From: Gemmatimonadota bacterium
Lineage (GTDB): Bacteria > Gemmatimonadota > Gemmatimonadetes > Longimicrobiales > Gaopeijiaceae
Assembly: GCA_022340755.1 (NCBI GenBank)
Contig: JAJDNI010000173.1
Span: 1 to 57,207 of the forward strand
Direction of reading: 5' to 3'
DNA: 57,207 bases
Part shown: piece after piece, positions 29,634-37,470 of the stretch
How positions within the stretch are numbered: the first letter of the stretch is position 1
Layout: each line of letters begins with the position of its first letter
Program-made: the position numbers and the translations under genes
Notes under the pieces: generated by a model
Seen by the model: only the letters and a program-made list of their open reading frames with translations
Databases searched by the model: none
What the model was told of the DNA's origin: nothing

Positions 29634-31558
29634 ACACTCGCGTCCGGATGCTTAAGGATGTCCTGTGGGCCCTCGCACTGGCCGGGTTCGTGGCGGGGGT
29701 CTTCCGGTTGTGGTTCGGACTGGGAGCCACGACCAACCTGAGCGACGCCGTGCCGTGGGGACTCTGGAAGATCTTGAACATGGTGGCCGGAGTGGCGATC
29801 TCCACCAGCGGCTTCTCCATGGGCTTCCTGGTGTACGTGCTCGGTCTGGAGCGCTATCGACCCCTCATGAAGCCCGCCATTCTGGTGGCGTTCCTGGGCT
29901 ACGGGTGCTCATGCCTGGCCTTGTTGTTCGACATCGGACTGCCGTGGCGGTTCTGGCACCCCTTCCTCATGTGGAACGAGCACTCGTTCCTCTTCGAGGT
30001 CTTCTGGTGTGTCACCCTCTACTTCACGGTCACGGCCATCGAGCTGGCCCCCACGGTCTTCGAGAAGCTGAAGGCCGAGAAGGCCACCAGGCTACTTCAC
30101 CGCATCACGTTCTGGGTGGTCATCGTCGGCATCTCCCTCTCCTCTCTGCACCACTCGTCTCTGGGGTCCTTGTTCCTGGTGACGCCCCAGCGCCTCCATC
30201 CCCTGTGGTACTCGGCCCTGCTGCCTCTGCTCTTCATCCTGTCGGCCATGGGAGGAGGGCTCATGTTCCTGGTTCTGGTGCGGATCCTCCACGCCCATTG
30301 GTATGACCGGAAGGCGGTGTTCGGGCCTACACAGCTGGAGCGTGAGCTGATCCTGGTTCGATCCCGCAGCTTGGCCGACAGCGTCAACGCCCGCGAAGTA
30401 GGCCGGGACATGCCCATGCTCACCGGGGTGGCCAGGGTCGCCACGGGGATCCTCTCCCTCTATCTCGCTCTCGAGATCTACCACCTGGGTCACGCCGAGG
30501 CCTGGAGCGCCCTGCTGGCAGGAACATGGGAAAGCTGGCTCTTCGGAACCGAGCTCCTGATCACCGCCGTCATTCCCATACTGCTGGTGTGGCTCCCGGC
30601 CTTCCGTTCCTCCCCGACTGCCCTGACCGTGGCGGCGCTGTCCGCCTCGGCCGGACTCCTGCTGAACCGGGTGGACGTCGGGATCTTCGGGTACTTCCGG
30701 AGCGCAGGCGAGGTCTACTTCCCATCTCTCGCCGAGTGGGCCCTCTCGCTGGGGGTTGTGGCCGCCGCCGCGTTGGTGTTCCTCGCCTTCGTCGAGCACG
30801 CAGCCGTCTTCTCGCCCCCACCGGGGACGAACGCCGTGAGGCGGGGGGTCGACGTTTCGTTCGACTCACTCTCGAGAGTGTGGCATACGGCCTTGAGCAG
30901 CGGTCCGGAGAGGACGACGCTCATCGCGGTTCTGGTCGTGCCTCTGGCGTGGGCCTGCATGTACCCTCCCTACTCCAGCACTCATCCGGCCGAGGTTCGC
31001 GAGGCGTCGAGGATGGACGTCACCGGCGAGCGGCTGCGGCTCGACGGCGACCGGGGGGGAGTGCTCACCGAGTTTCCCCACGCCGCTTGCCAGAAGCGGT
31101 TGGGGAGCGATTCCTCGTGCGTGTCGTGCCACCACATGTCGCTTCCGGGCGACACCACCACGCCGTGTGCCCGTTGCCATCGCCACATGACTGAAGAGAC
31201 CCTGATCTTCGACCACGCCTACCACATTCAGGCCGTGGCGGACAGCCTGGGCCTGGAGGGGGCTCGCGGATCGAACCAGACCTGCGTGTCGTGTCATGCA
31301 GCGGAGTCGGCGAGGACCACCGCCACGGCCAAGGCGTGCGTCGAGTGTCACGGGGAGTGGACGAAGGTCTACGCTGAGGGAAGCAAGGACCTGGCGCGCG
31401 CGACGAGTTACCTGGAGGCCATGCACGGAACGTGCTTGGCGTGCCACGAGGACGAAGCGGAGAAGCGGAACCGGCCGGAGCTGCGAGAGTGCTCCACGTG
31501 CCATACGTCGCTGACGCCTCTTGGGGCTCCGGGTCCGGTACTCGCTCGGCGACAGTGA
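29630..31558 (+). CDS. NrfD/HmcC-like membrane protein fused to a hexaheme cytochrome c
   Basis: 642-aa protein. Residues about 1-395 are an NrfD/HybB-type quinone-interacting membrane domain (DAVPWGLWKILNMVAGVAIS, DIGLPWRFWHP, SLSSLHHSSLGSLFLV, HPLWYSALLPL). An added helix (about 430-446) leads to a C-terminal domain with six CxxCH sites at C497, C513, C552, C570, C602 and C621. In Hmc and Dsr complexes the membrane protein and multiheme cytochrome (HmcA, DsrJ) are separate genes; here they are one polypeptide. The start is GTG 29630 with GGAGGG ahead. The cytochrome would be periplasmic, wired directly to the quinone site. Confidence 0.92.
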   Translation: MNTRVRMLKDVLWALALAGFVAGVFRLWFGLGATTNLSDAVPWGLWKILNMVAGVAISTSGFSMGFLVYVLGLERYRPLMKPAILVAFLGYGCSCLALLFDIGLPWRFWHPFLMWNEHSFLFEVFWCVTLYFTVTAIELAPTVFEKLKAEKATRLLHRITFWVVIVGISLSSLHHSSLGSLFLVTPQRLHPLWYSALLPLLFILSAMGGGLMFLVLVRILHAHWYDRKAVFGPTQLERELILVRSRSLADSVNAREVGRDMPMLTGVARVATGILSLYLALEIYHLGHAEAWSALLAGTWESWLFGTELLITAVIPILLVWLPAFRSSPTALTVAALSASAGLLLNRVDVGIFGYFRSAGEVYFPSLAEWALSLGVVAAAALVFLAFVEHAAVFSPPPGTNAVRRGVDVSFDSLSRVWHTALSSGPERTTLIAVLVVPLAWACMYPPYSSTHPAEVREASRMDVTGERLRLDGDRGGVLTEFPHAACQKRLGSDSSCVSCHHMSLPGDTTTPCARCHRHMTEETLIFDHAYHIQAVADSLGLEGARGSNQTCVSCHAAESARTTATAKACVECHGEWTKVYAEGSKDLARATSYLEAMHGTCLACHEDEAEKRNRPELRECSTCHTSLTPLGAPGPVLARRQ

Positions 31559-31693
31559 CGTTGTGCCCACACGCGCTGCCAGTCTCCGCCTCAACGAGCA
31601 ACGCGATGCGGGGGTACGAGTCCGGGCCGGCCGACCGTAACGAGGGCCGAGGAGCCGGAGGGATCCGTGTGCGACGGCGGTGGCTGCGCGGAC

Positions 31694-33625
31694 CTAGAGC
31701 CTGAGCGCCACCTCGAGTCCCTCGAGGATCGCCTCGGCCGCCCCCCTCGGTTCGAGGGCGTCGCCCACCACGTGCACCTCCAGGCCACTCCCTTCCAGCC
31801 CGTCCAGGAGGGCCCGATTCGGGCGAACCCCCACGGCCAGCACGACGGTCTCGATGGGGATGCGGATCTCATCCCCATCCCGTTCCGCCAGCGCCACGTC
31901 CGGGTCCAGGCGGGTGACCCTCGTGCGCACATGGATGTCGACCAGCCCTTCGGTCAACCGTTTCAGCAGCATGGCTCTAGGGAGCATGTCCAGGCCGGTC
32001 CCGACCTCCTCCTGCATCTCCACCAGGGTCACCTTGGTGCCCCGGGCGGCCAGGAAGTCCGCCGCCTCCAGCCCCACGAGCCCACCCCCGATGAGCAGCG
32101 CGTGGGGTGTGTCCACGTCCACACGTCCTTCGAGCACGTCCGTCGCAAGGACCCACCGGGTGTTCTCGAGCCCGGGGAATGCCACGGAGAGGGCGATGCC
32201 GCCGGTGGCCACAACTACGGCGTCCGGTCTCCGATCTCTCAGTTCTCCTGGAGTGACCTGCACGCCCAGGTGGACGTCCACACCCGCCCTTCTCGTCATG
32301 AGCTCCAGATGCCGAACGCCGTCGAGGAAGCCTTCTTTGTGGGGCACCTGGCCCGCCAGGAATAGCTGGCCGCCCAGGTGGTCCCTCTCCTCGAAGAGCG
32401 CGACCCGATGTCCTCGCTCCGCCGCCACTCGTGCGGCTTCGAGCCCTGCCGGGCCCCCTCCTACTACCACGACGTCCCGAGGCGAAGGGGTCGAGGTGAT
32501 CTCGATCTCGGACTCACGGCCCGTGAAGGGGTTGAAGAGACAACCCGTTCCTCGGCCCTTCCGTAGGTCGCCGAGGCATCCCTGATGGCACGCCGCGCAG
32601 AGGAGGATCGCCTCCTCGTCCCCCTCCTCCGTCTTCCGCACCCAATCGGGGTCGGCCAGCAGCGGGCGCGCCAGGCCGACGAGATCGGTCTGCCCCTCGA
32701 CCAGGGCCTGCCTCGCTACGTCGGGTGAACGAATGCGACCGGCCACGATGGTCGGCAGCCCGGAGGCCTCCCTGATCCGCTGTGCCATGGGAAGGAGATG
32801 GGCCTTCGGCGTTCCGGCAGGATACAGGCAGAAGGGCACGGACTCGCACATGGTTCCGGAGGTGACGCTCAGGGCGTCCACGTCGAGGTCTCTCAGCCGC
32901 GCGGCCAGCATGAGCGCATCCTCCACGCCGAGACCCCCCTCCACGTAGTCGACGGCGTTCATCCGCACCACGACGGGGAAGTCCGGGCCCAACACGTCAC
33001 GCACTGCGCCCAGCACCTGCCGGCCGAAGCGAAGACGGTTCTCGAAGGAGCCCCCGTATGCGTCGTCCCGGCGGTTGGTGTGGGGCGAGAGGAACTGATG
33101 GACCAGGTAGCCGTGGCTGAAGGGAATCTCGATGGCGTCGAAGCCGGCCCTGCGGGCGCGATCGGCTGCCGTTCCAAAGGCCTCGACGATGTCGTCGATC
33201 CCCTCGACATCCAGAGGACGGGGCGTCACCTGGTTCGCGGGACACGGGACATCGGAAGCGGAGACCCGCTCACCTTCAGGCACCAGCCGCGGGTTCACGG
33301 CGCGCCCCGCGTGGTTGAGGTGGGCCATGATGCGGCCGCCGCTGGCGTGCACGGACGCTACCATCTTGGTGAGGCCGGGGACCAGGGCCTCGTCGTGGAT
33401 GCCCATCTGGGTGGGCAGCTCTCTCCCTCTCACCTGCACGTACAGGGGCTCGGTGGTGAGGAGGCCCACGCCGCCGGCAGCGCGGCGCGCGTAGAAGGCG
33501 ATGTGCCTGCCCGTTGCTTCACCAGCGGGTGTGGCATACCCCAGCTTCACCGTCGTCATGACCACCCGGTTGGGAAGGCCCAGTGATCCGATACGAAACG
33601 GCCGGAAGATCGGGTCCTCGGTCAT
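31694..33625 (-). CDS. OYE-type flavoenzyme with FeS cluster (2,4-dienoyl-CoA reductase-like)
   Basis: 643-aa NADH:flavin oxidoreductase. Residues about 1-340 form an FMN-binding TIM barrel (HLNHAGRAVNP, IEIPFSHGYLVHQFLSPHTNRRDDAYGGS split across the active site). CAACHQGC and a later C (GTGCLFNP) hold a 4Fe-4S cluster near residues 345-370, and the C-terminal half is an FAD/NAD(P)H Rossmann domain (VVVVGGGPAGLEAARVAAERG, LLIGGGLVGLEAADFLA). This is the FadH/trimethylamine-dehydrogenase layout. Substrate is not predictable: enoyl or dienoyl compounds are most likely. Probably the last gene of the OsmC-FeoA-like operon. Confidence 0.92.
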   Translation of the reverse strand: MTEDPIFRPFRIGSLGLPNRVVMTTVKLGYATPAGEATGRHIAFYARRAAGGVGLLTTEPLYVQVRGRELPTQMGIHDEALVPGLTKMVASVHASGGRIMAHLNHAGRAVNPRLVPEGERVSASDVPCPANQVTPRPLDVEGIDDIVEAFGTAADRARRAGFDAIEIPFSHGYLVHQFLSPHTNRRDDAYGGSFENRLRFGRQVLGAVRDVLGPDFPVVVRMNAVDYVEGGLGVEDALMLAARLRDLDVDALSVTSGTMCESVPFCLYPAGTPKAHLLPMAQRIREASGLPTIVAGRIRSPDVARQALVEGQTDLVGLARPLLADPDWVRKTEEGDEEAILLCAACHQGCLGDLRKGRGTGCLFNPFTGRESEIEITSTPSPRDVVVVGGGPAGLEAARVAAERGHRVALFEERDHLGGQLFLAGQVPHKEGFLDGVRHLELMTRRAGVDVHLGVQVTPGELRDRRPDAVVVATGGIALSVAFPGLENTRWVLATDVLEGRVDVDTPHALLIGGGLVGLEAADFLAARGTKVTLVEMQEEVGTGLDMLPRAMLLKRLTEGLVDIHVRTRVTRLDPDVALAERDGDEIRIPIETVVLAVGVRPNRALLDGLEGSGLEVHVVGDALEPRGAAEAILEGLEVALRL

Positions 33626-33698
33626 CGCTTGTCTCCTGCGGAGGCTTCACGCCCTTCCGCGGGCTCTGTGGGCATGGCCATGCTCCCTCTTCCGCTCT

Positions 33699-33941
33699 TC
33701 AGGGCCTGCGGTGGTCCTCGACCTCGACGAAGCGCGCCAGCTCCGGCGGGCAGCGCACGAGGCGTCCGTCAGAGCTTCGCAGCGTCAAGGTCGAACTCCC
33801 GTCGTCGGCGACACGCACGAGGTCCCCCTCGTGCAAACCCAACTCCGCACAGTGGGCCTGGAGGCACCCGAAGAGGATGCGACGTACGGTCACGACCTCG
33901 TCGGTGGTCGCGTCCGCGAGGCTCCGAGCGTGTCCTTTCAT
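33699..33941 (-). CDS. Small FeoA-like (SH3-like fold) protein
   Basis: 80-aa protein. The pattern of a helix ending in LGL-x-x-GDLVRV (ELGLHEGDLVRVADDG), followed by beta-strands and a final FVEVE, resembles the FeoA/SH3-like domain; length is also right. No FeoB is nearby, so a part in ferrous iron transport is not shown. GAGGT lies 8 nt before ATG 33941. It is between the OsmC gene (61 bp) and the flavoenzyme gene (73 bp). Confidence 0.6.
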   Translation of the reverse strand: MKGHARSLADATTDEVVTVRRILFGCLQAHCAELGLHEGDLVRVADDGSSTLTLRSSDGRLVRCPPELARFVEVEDHRRP

Positions 33942-34002
33942 GATGCTACCTCGTCTCGACTGCGTGGTGTCCGGGTTGGCGGCAGTGCGACGGGGGCTGC
34001 GC

Positions 34003-34467
34003 CTAGGCGGTCCACTCGCCCGCCTGAACCAACTCGCGCTCGCTCGCAGAATCGCCTTCGTAGATCGTGTAATGCAGCCGGATGGGCATGAGCTTCGCCA
34101 GCATGCCCTGGGCCGGGCAGTACCGCACGGCCGACAGCTCGATGGCACGCCTCACGGCGGACTCCTTGATTCCGTGTCCGGTGACCTCGTACTCGATTCC
34201 GGCGCTGGTGAACACCCTGGGGTGCTCGTCCGCGCGATCCGCACGCACCTTAACCTCGAAGGCAGTGATGTCCTGTCTTTTCTTGGCGAGGATGGACATG
34301 ACGTCCATGGCCGTGCACCCGGCCAGGCTCATGGCCATCAACTCCATTGGGCGCAGGCCGTCGCTCGCTCCTCCCACCTTGGGGTCAGCCCCCAGCGGAA
34401 CGGTGAAGCCGGTGTCGGCCTTGCCTGTGAAGCTGAGCCCCTGGTGCCAGAGAACGCTCGCATTCAT
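34003..34467 (-). CDS. OsmC-family protein (second paralogue)
   Basis: 154-aa OsmC/Ohr-superfamily protein. C51 (SLAGCTAMD) and C117 (RYCPAQ) are the two redox cysteines; RPMELMAMSLAGC is characteristic of the YhfA-type branch, distinct from the OsmC at 3071. Likely acts on hydroperoxides or other electrophiles in the cytoplasm. AAAGGAA precedes ATG 34467. Upstream lies an unusually A+T-rich promoter-like stretch (34537-34562) with several TATA-type boxes. Confidence 0.88.
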   Translation of the reverse strand: MNASVLWHQGLSFTGKADTGFTVPLGADPKVGGASDGLRPMELMAMSLAGCTAMDVMSILAKKRQDITAFEVKVRADRADEHPRVFTSAGIEYEVTGHGIKESAVRRAIELSAVRYCPAQGMLAKLMPIRLHYTIYEGDSASERELVQAGEWTA

Positions 34468-34534
34468 GTGATTTCCTTTCTGGTTCCTGTGATGTCGACT
34501 ACGGGCGGGTCGATGCCATCAGGTCACGCGATCC

Positions 34535-34566
34535 CACGTAATATAGTTATATAGAAATGTACGCAT
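34535..34566 (-). promoter_or_regulatory. A+T-rich promoter-like stretch upstream of osmC paralogue
   Basis: In a genome region otherwise above 60% GC, these 30 bases are mostly A/T. Read on the minus strand they contain ATGACA and, 14-20 nt later, TATAAC and TATATT. The exact -35/-10 pairing is ambiguous, so this is only a likely promoter location for the OsmC gene. Confidence 0.4.
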
Positions 34567-34624
34567 GTCATCTGCAGCCATCTGTCGGGTGATTCCCGAC
34601 TCCGGGTGGAGCATGGGCCACCTC

Positions 34625-35923
34625 TCATCGTGCCGCCGTCGGGTCCGACGTGCTTCCCAGGACGAGGAGAGACCCGCCCATGGCTCCTGCGGTAACGAGG
34701 AACGCGGCGGTGAACCCGAAGAGATCCATCAGGGCTCCCCCCAGGATGGGGAGCAGGGCCCGGGTGAAGTTGAGCGTTCCGTTGATCCCCACGTAGACGG
34801 TCCTCTGGTCCTCGGGGGCCAGGTCCAGGAGGTACGGCTCGAAGCCCACGCTGCGGCCACTCATGACGAAGCCCACCAGCACGAAGACCAAGCCGAAAGC
34901 GCCCGGACCGAGAGGACCCAGAGCCAGGGCCAGGAGCGGAATCGCTCCCCCGATGACGATACACGTTCGCACCACCGCTCCGGACCCTCTTCGGCCACTG
35001 AGATAGCCCCAGATCAGGTTGGAGGCGATGGCGCCGGCAACCTGGAGTAGGAGATAGCGGCCGACCCACTCCGTGCCGACGTGGAGCATGTCCCTGGCGA
35101 AGATCATGTAGAACGGCAGCAACATGAGGCTGAAGCTGGCCATGTTGCTGGAGATGATGAATCGGAGGAACCTCCGGTCCTTCCCGACGATAGCCGGCAC
35201 CCGCCTCAGGAACGCCCGCAGGGTCTCCGGGGCCTCGTCCCCTCCCCGGTGGGGCTCCTCCCGAATGAACCAGAAGCCCAGAGAGGCGACCACCAGGCCC
35301 GCGGAACCGATGCCCAGAACGGCGGCGTAGTTCACGGGATAGGCCAGCGACGTGAACCCCAAGGCCCCCACCACCACGACTCCCCCGAGAAGCATCGCCA
35401 CGCTGGCCGCCAGCTGCTTCGTGGCGTACAGGTGACCCCTCGTGCCTCGCGGAGTCAGCGTGGCGACGAGATCCGCATAGCTGACACCGGCGAAGCCACC
35501 GCTGAGGGAGAAAAGAAGGATCCACCCGACGAGGCTCGCCGCCACCAGGAGCGGTGCCCTGGTGGCGAAGAAGAGGGTGAATAAAGCCATCCCGAGGAAG
35601 GACAGGGCGCGCAGGTAGATGCCAAGAAGGAGGTATGGCTTCTTCCGCGGCTTTCCGTGCAGGAAGTGCCCGAAGACGACGTTGAACGCGAACGGACCGC
35701 CGAGCATGATGGCGTAGAGAACGCCGAAGAAGGTCTTCGAATCCACCAACGAGCTGACCAGAGCCGGGAAGACCGTGTTCGGGTCGAGGGTGGTCCTGGT
35801 CAGGGCCAGGAAGAAGCCGTGCCATACGAAGATGGTGTACGTGCTCAGCCGGGAGCCCCGTATCCCGCCCGGCTCCTGCGGGACCCCTTCCCTCGACTTC
35901 GCGCCGCCCTGTTCCCTCCACAT
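34625..35923 (-). CDS. Major facilitator superfamily transporter
   Basis: 432-aa membrane protein with twelve predicted helices in two halves separated by a hydrophilic loop (FIREEPHRGGDEAPETLRAFLRRVP, about residues 215-245). Loops with LHGKPRKKPYLLLG and SGRRGSGAVVR match MFS-type positions. Substrate cannot be told. The start is chosen at ATG 35923 with GGGGAG ahead; the frame also has a TTG at 35944 that overlaps the upstream stop codon. Cotranscribed with the P-loop-like gene before it. Confidence 0.82.
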   Translation of the reverse strand: MWREQGGAKSREGVPQEPGGIRGSRLSTYTIFVWHGFFLALTRTTLDPNTVFPALVSSLVDSKTFFGVLYAIMLGGPFAFNVVFGHFLHGKPRKKPYLLLGIYLRALSFLGMALFTLFFATRAPLLVAASLVGWILLFSLSGGFAGVSYADLVATLTPRGTRGHLYATKQLAASVAMLLGGVVVVGALGFTSLAYPVNYAAVLGIGSAGLVVASLGFWFIREEPHRGGDEAPETLRAFLRRVPAIVGKDRRFLRFIISSNMASFSLMLLPFYMIFARDMLHVGTEWVGRYLLLQVAGAIASNLIWGYLSGRRGSGAVVRTCIVIGGAIPLLALALGPLGPGAFGLVFVLVGFVMSGRSVGFEPYLLDLAPEDQRTVYVGINGTLNFTRALLPILGGALMDLFGFTAAFLVTAGAMGGSLLVLGSTSDPTAAR

Positions 35924-35940
35924 CTTCTCCCCGTGCCGGG

Positions 35941-36696
35941 TCAAAGGTCAGCGATCACGGACATCACTCGGCGCCTACTGTGGCCGGCCACCGCCTTGAC
36001 CTCGGCAAGGAAGTCCGGCGGGATCGGGATCTCCACGGGATCCGGCCTGAACTTCACACCGTACATCCGTACGATGCGGACGAAGAGGCGGGGCGGGTTC
36101 CTCCGGCTATGCGAGATCAGGAGATTGTCGGCCAGATCCTCGAGCTGCGCGATCTGCCGCGCCTTCGCGGTGTTGCTGAGGGCGAACAGGATGGTTCTGT
36201 CCCCATGCTCCGACAGGGTTCGCTTCATCCTGTCCAGGATCGCGTCGGAGTAGGTAGGCGAGAAGAGGAGCAGGTTGAGCGCCGAACCGAAAACGAGGAT
36301 GCCCGGCCCTTCGGCTGGCACGCTCCCGCAAGCCCTTTCCAGGGCCTCATCCCAGATCTCCGGCTTCACGAGGTTTGCCCGGATCCGGTGGGGCGACTCG
36401 ACCACCATGCCGTGCATCTCCGGGTCCAGATCGATGAAGGCCACCCGCCCGACGTGGTCGGCGATGTCCACTCCGGAGACGCGTCGCAGGCCCTCCACGA
36501 GAAACTCGTGGCTGGGATACTGCAAAGACATGAAAACGACGCTCCCGCCCTGTCGAAGCCAGTTTGCGGCCAGGATCTGTCCAATGAGAGGCTTTCCCGA
36601 CCGACCGGCGCCGGTGATCACCCCAGACGTACAAGTGGGCCAGCCCTGTTTGAGGATTTCCTTCATCCAGGGTTCTTCGATGGAGATTCGTTTCAT
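35941..36696 (-). CDS. P-loop-type (KaiC/RecA-like) protein with degenerate ATPase motifs
   Basis: 251-aa protein that reads as a RecA/KaiC-superfamily fold: GVITGAGRSGKPLIGQILAANWL near the N-terminus occupies the Walker A position, and VVFMSLQYPSHEFLVEGLRR and VAFIDLDPEMHGM follow. But Walker A is GAGRSGKP, with Pro replacing the Mg-binding Ser/Thr, and the likely Walker B strand (GILVFGSALN) lacks the acidic residue. It may bind but not hydrolyse nucleotide. GGAGAG precedes ATG 36696. Specific function unknown; it heads the transcript with the MFS gene. Confidence 0.65.
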   Translation of the reverse strand: MKRISIEEPWMKEILKQGWPTCTSGVITGAGRSGKPLIGQILAANWLRQGGSVVFMSLQYPSHEFLVEGLRRVSGVDIADHVGRVAFIDLDPEMHGMVVESPHRIRANLVKPEIWDEALERACGSVPAEGPGILVFGSALNLLLFSPTYSDAILDRMKRTLSEHGDRTILFALSNTAKARQIAQLEDLADNLLISHSRRNPPRLFVRIVRMYGVKFRPDPVEIPIPPDFLAEVKAVAGHSRRRVMSVIADL

Positions 36697-36756
36697 GGGT
36701 GGTGCTCTCCGGTGGGAGGTCTCGCGGCTCCTGCCCCCTCGCTATTTTCCAGGTAC

Positions 36757-36773
36757 GCGTGCCCGTGGCACGC
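36757..36773. repeat. Inverted repeat between divergent genes
   Basis: GCGTGCC (36757-36763), CGT spacer, GGCACGC (36767-36773): perfect 7-bp arms in the 120-bp gap between the P-loop-like gene and the methyltransferase gene. Could be an operator or a leader hairpin 44 nt before the methyltransferase start. Confidence 0.35.
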
Positions 36774-36816
36774 GCAGCATTCGACGAGCGCCGGGACCCT
36801 TGCAGGCGGCCTCTAG

Positions 36817-37449
36817 ATGAGCCAGGTCGATGTCTTCGATCGCCATGTGGACCGGTACGAGAAGTGGTTCGAGCGGCACAGCGCCGCGTTCCACTCCGAA
36901 CTGGATGTCATCAGGCGCCTGATGGGTCGATCCCGCCCGCGCCTCGAGATCGGCGTGGGGAGCGGCCGCTTCGCCGCACCCCTCGGTGTGAAGTACGGCA
37001 TCGATCCGTCGGCGAACATGCTCGTGTGCGCTCGCGCACGGGGCGTCTGCGTGGCCTGCGCAGTTGCCGAGGCGTTGCCTTTTCGCTCCGGAGCGTTCCG
37101 CATCGTTCTCATGGTCACCACGGTCTGCTTCCTGGACGACGAGACCAGGGCCATGAACGAGATGCGTCGGGTGCTGGCGCCGGGGGGACGGGCGGTGCTC
37201 GCCTTCGTCGACGCGGACAGCCCGCTGGGGCGGCGCTACGAGGAGCGGAAGCCCGGGAACGTGTTCTACCGTGGCGCCCACTTCGTCGGGGCGACCGAGG
37301 TGGGCGAGATGCTCCATCGGACGGGGTTCCACGAGCTACGCTATGCACAGACGCTCCGAGGAGATCCCGATACGCTTTCTTCCGCGGAGTCGGCGACGCC
37401 GGGCCACGGAGAGGGCGGATTCGTGGTGGTCTCCGCGCGCCGCATGTGA
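36817..37449 (+). CDS. Class I SAM-dependent methyltransferase
   Basis: 210-aa enzyme with the class I fold: SAM motif I LEIGVGSGRFAAPLG (residues about 43-57), GIDPSANML at the acidic loop, AEALPFRSGAFRIVLMVTTVCFLDD as motif II and VLAPGGRAVLAFVDADSPLG as post-motif region. This is the UbiE/Methyltransf_11 subtype, which acts on small molecules; arsenite and metal(loid) methyltransferases belong to related groups, but no arsenite-type cysteines are conserved. AGGCGG precedes ATG 36817. Convergent with the exporter gene. Confidence 0.9.
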   Translation: MSQVDVFDRHVDRYEKWFERHSAAFHSELDVIRRLMGRSRPRLEIGVGSGRFAAPLGVKYGIDPSANMLVCARARGVCVACAVAEALPFRSGAFRIVLMVTTVCFLDDETRAMNEMRRVLAPGGRAVLAFVDADSPLGRRYEERKPGNVFYRGAHFVGATEVGEMLHRTGFHELRYAQTLRGDPDTLSSAESATPGHGEGGFVVVSARRM

Positions 37450-37470
37450 CGGTCCGTTGCGTCGAGGCGC

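Noticed and set aside
26620-31558. Calling the rightward operon a dissimilatory sulfite reduction DsrMKJOP cluster
   Set aside because: Subunit types are similar, but there are no dsrAB, dsrC or dsrJ genes here and the cytochrome is fused to NrfD with six hemes; an Hmc-like name is safer.
36766-36780. TGGCACG as a fifth sigma-54 promoter
   Set aside because: The -24 half is perfect but the base pair expected to be GC at -12 is AT, and the match is explained by the inverted repeat.
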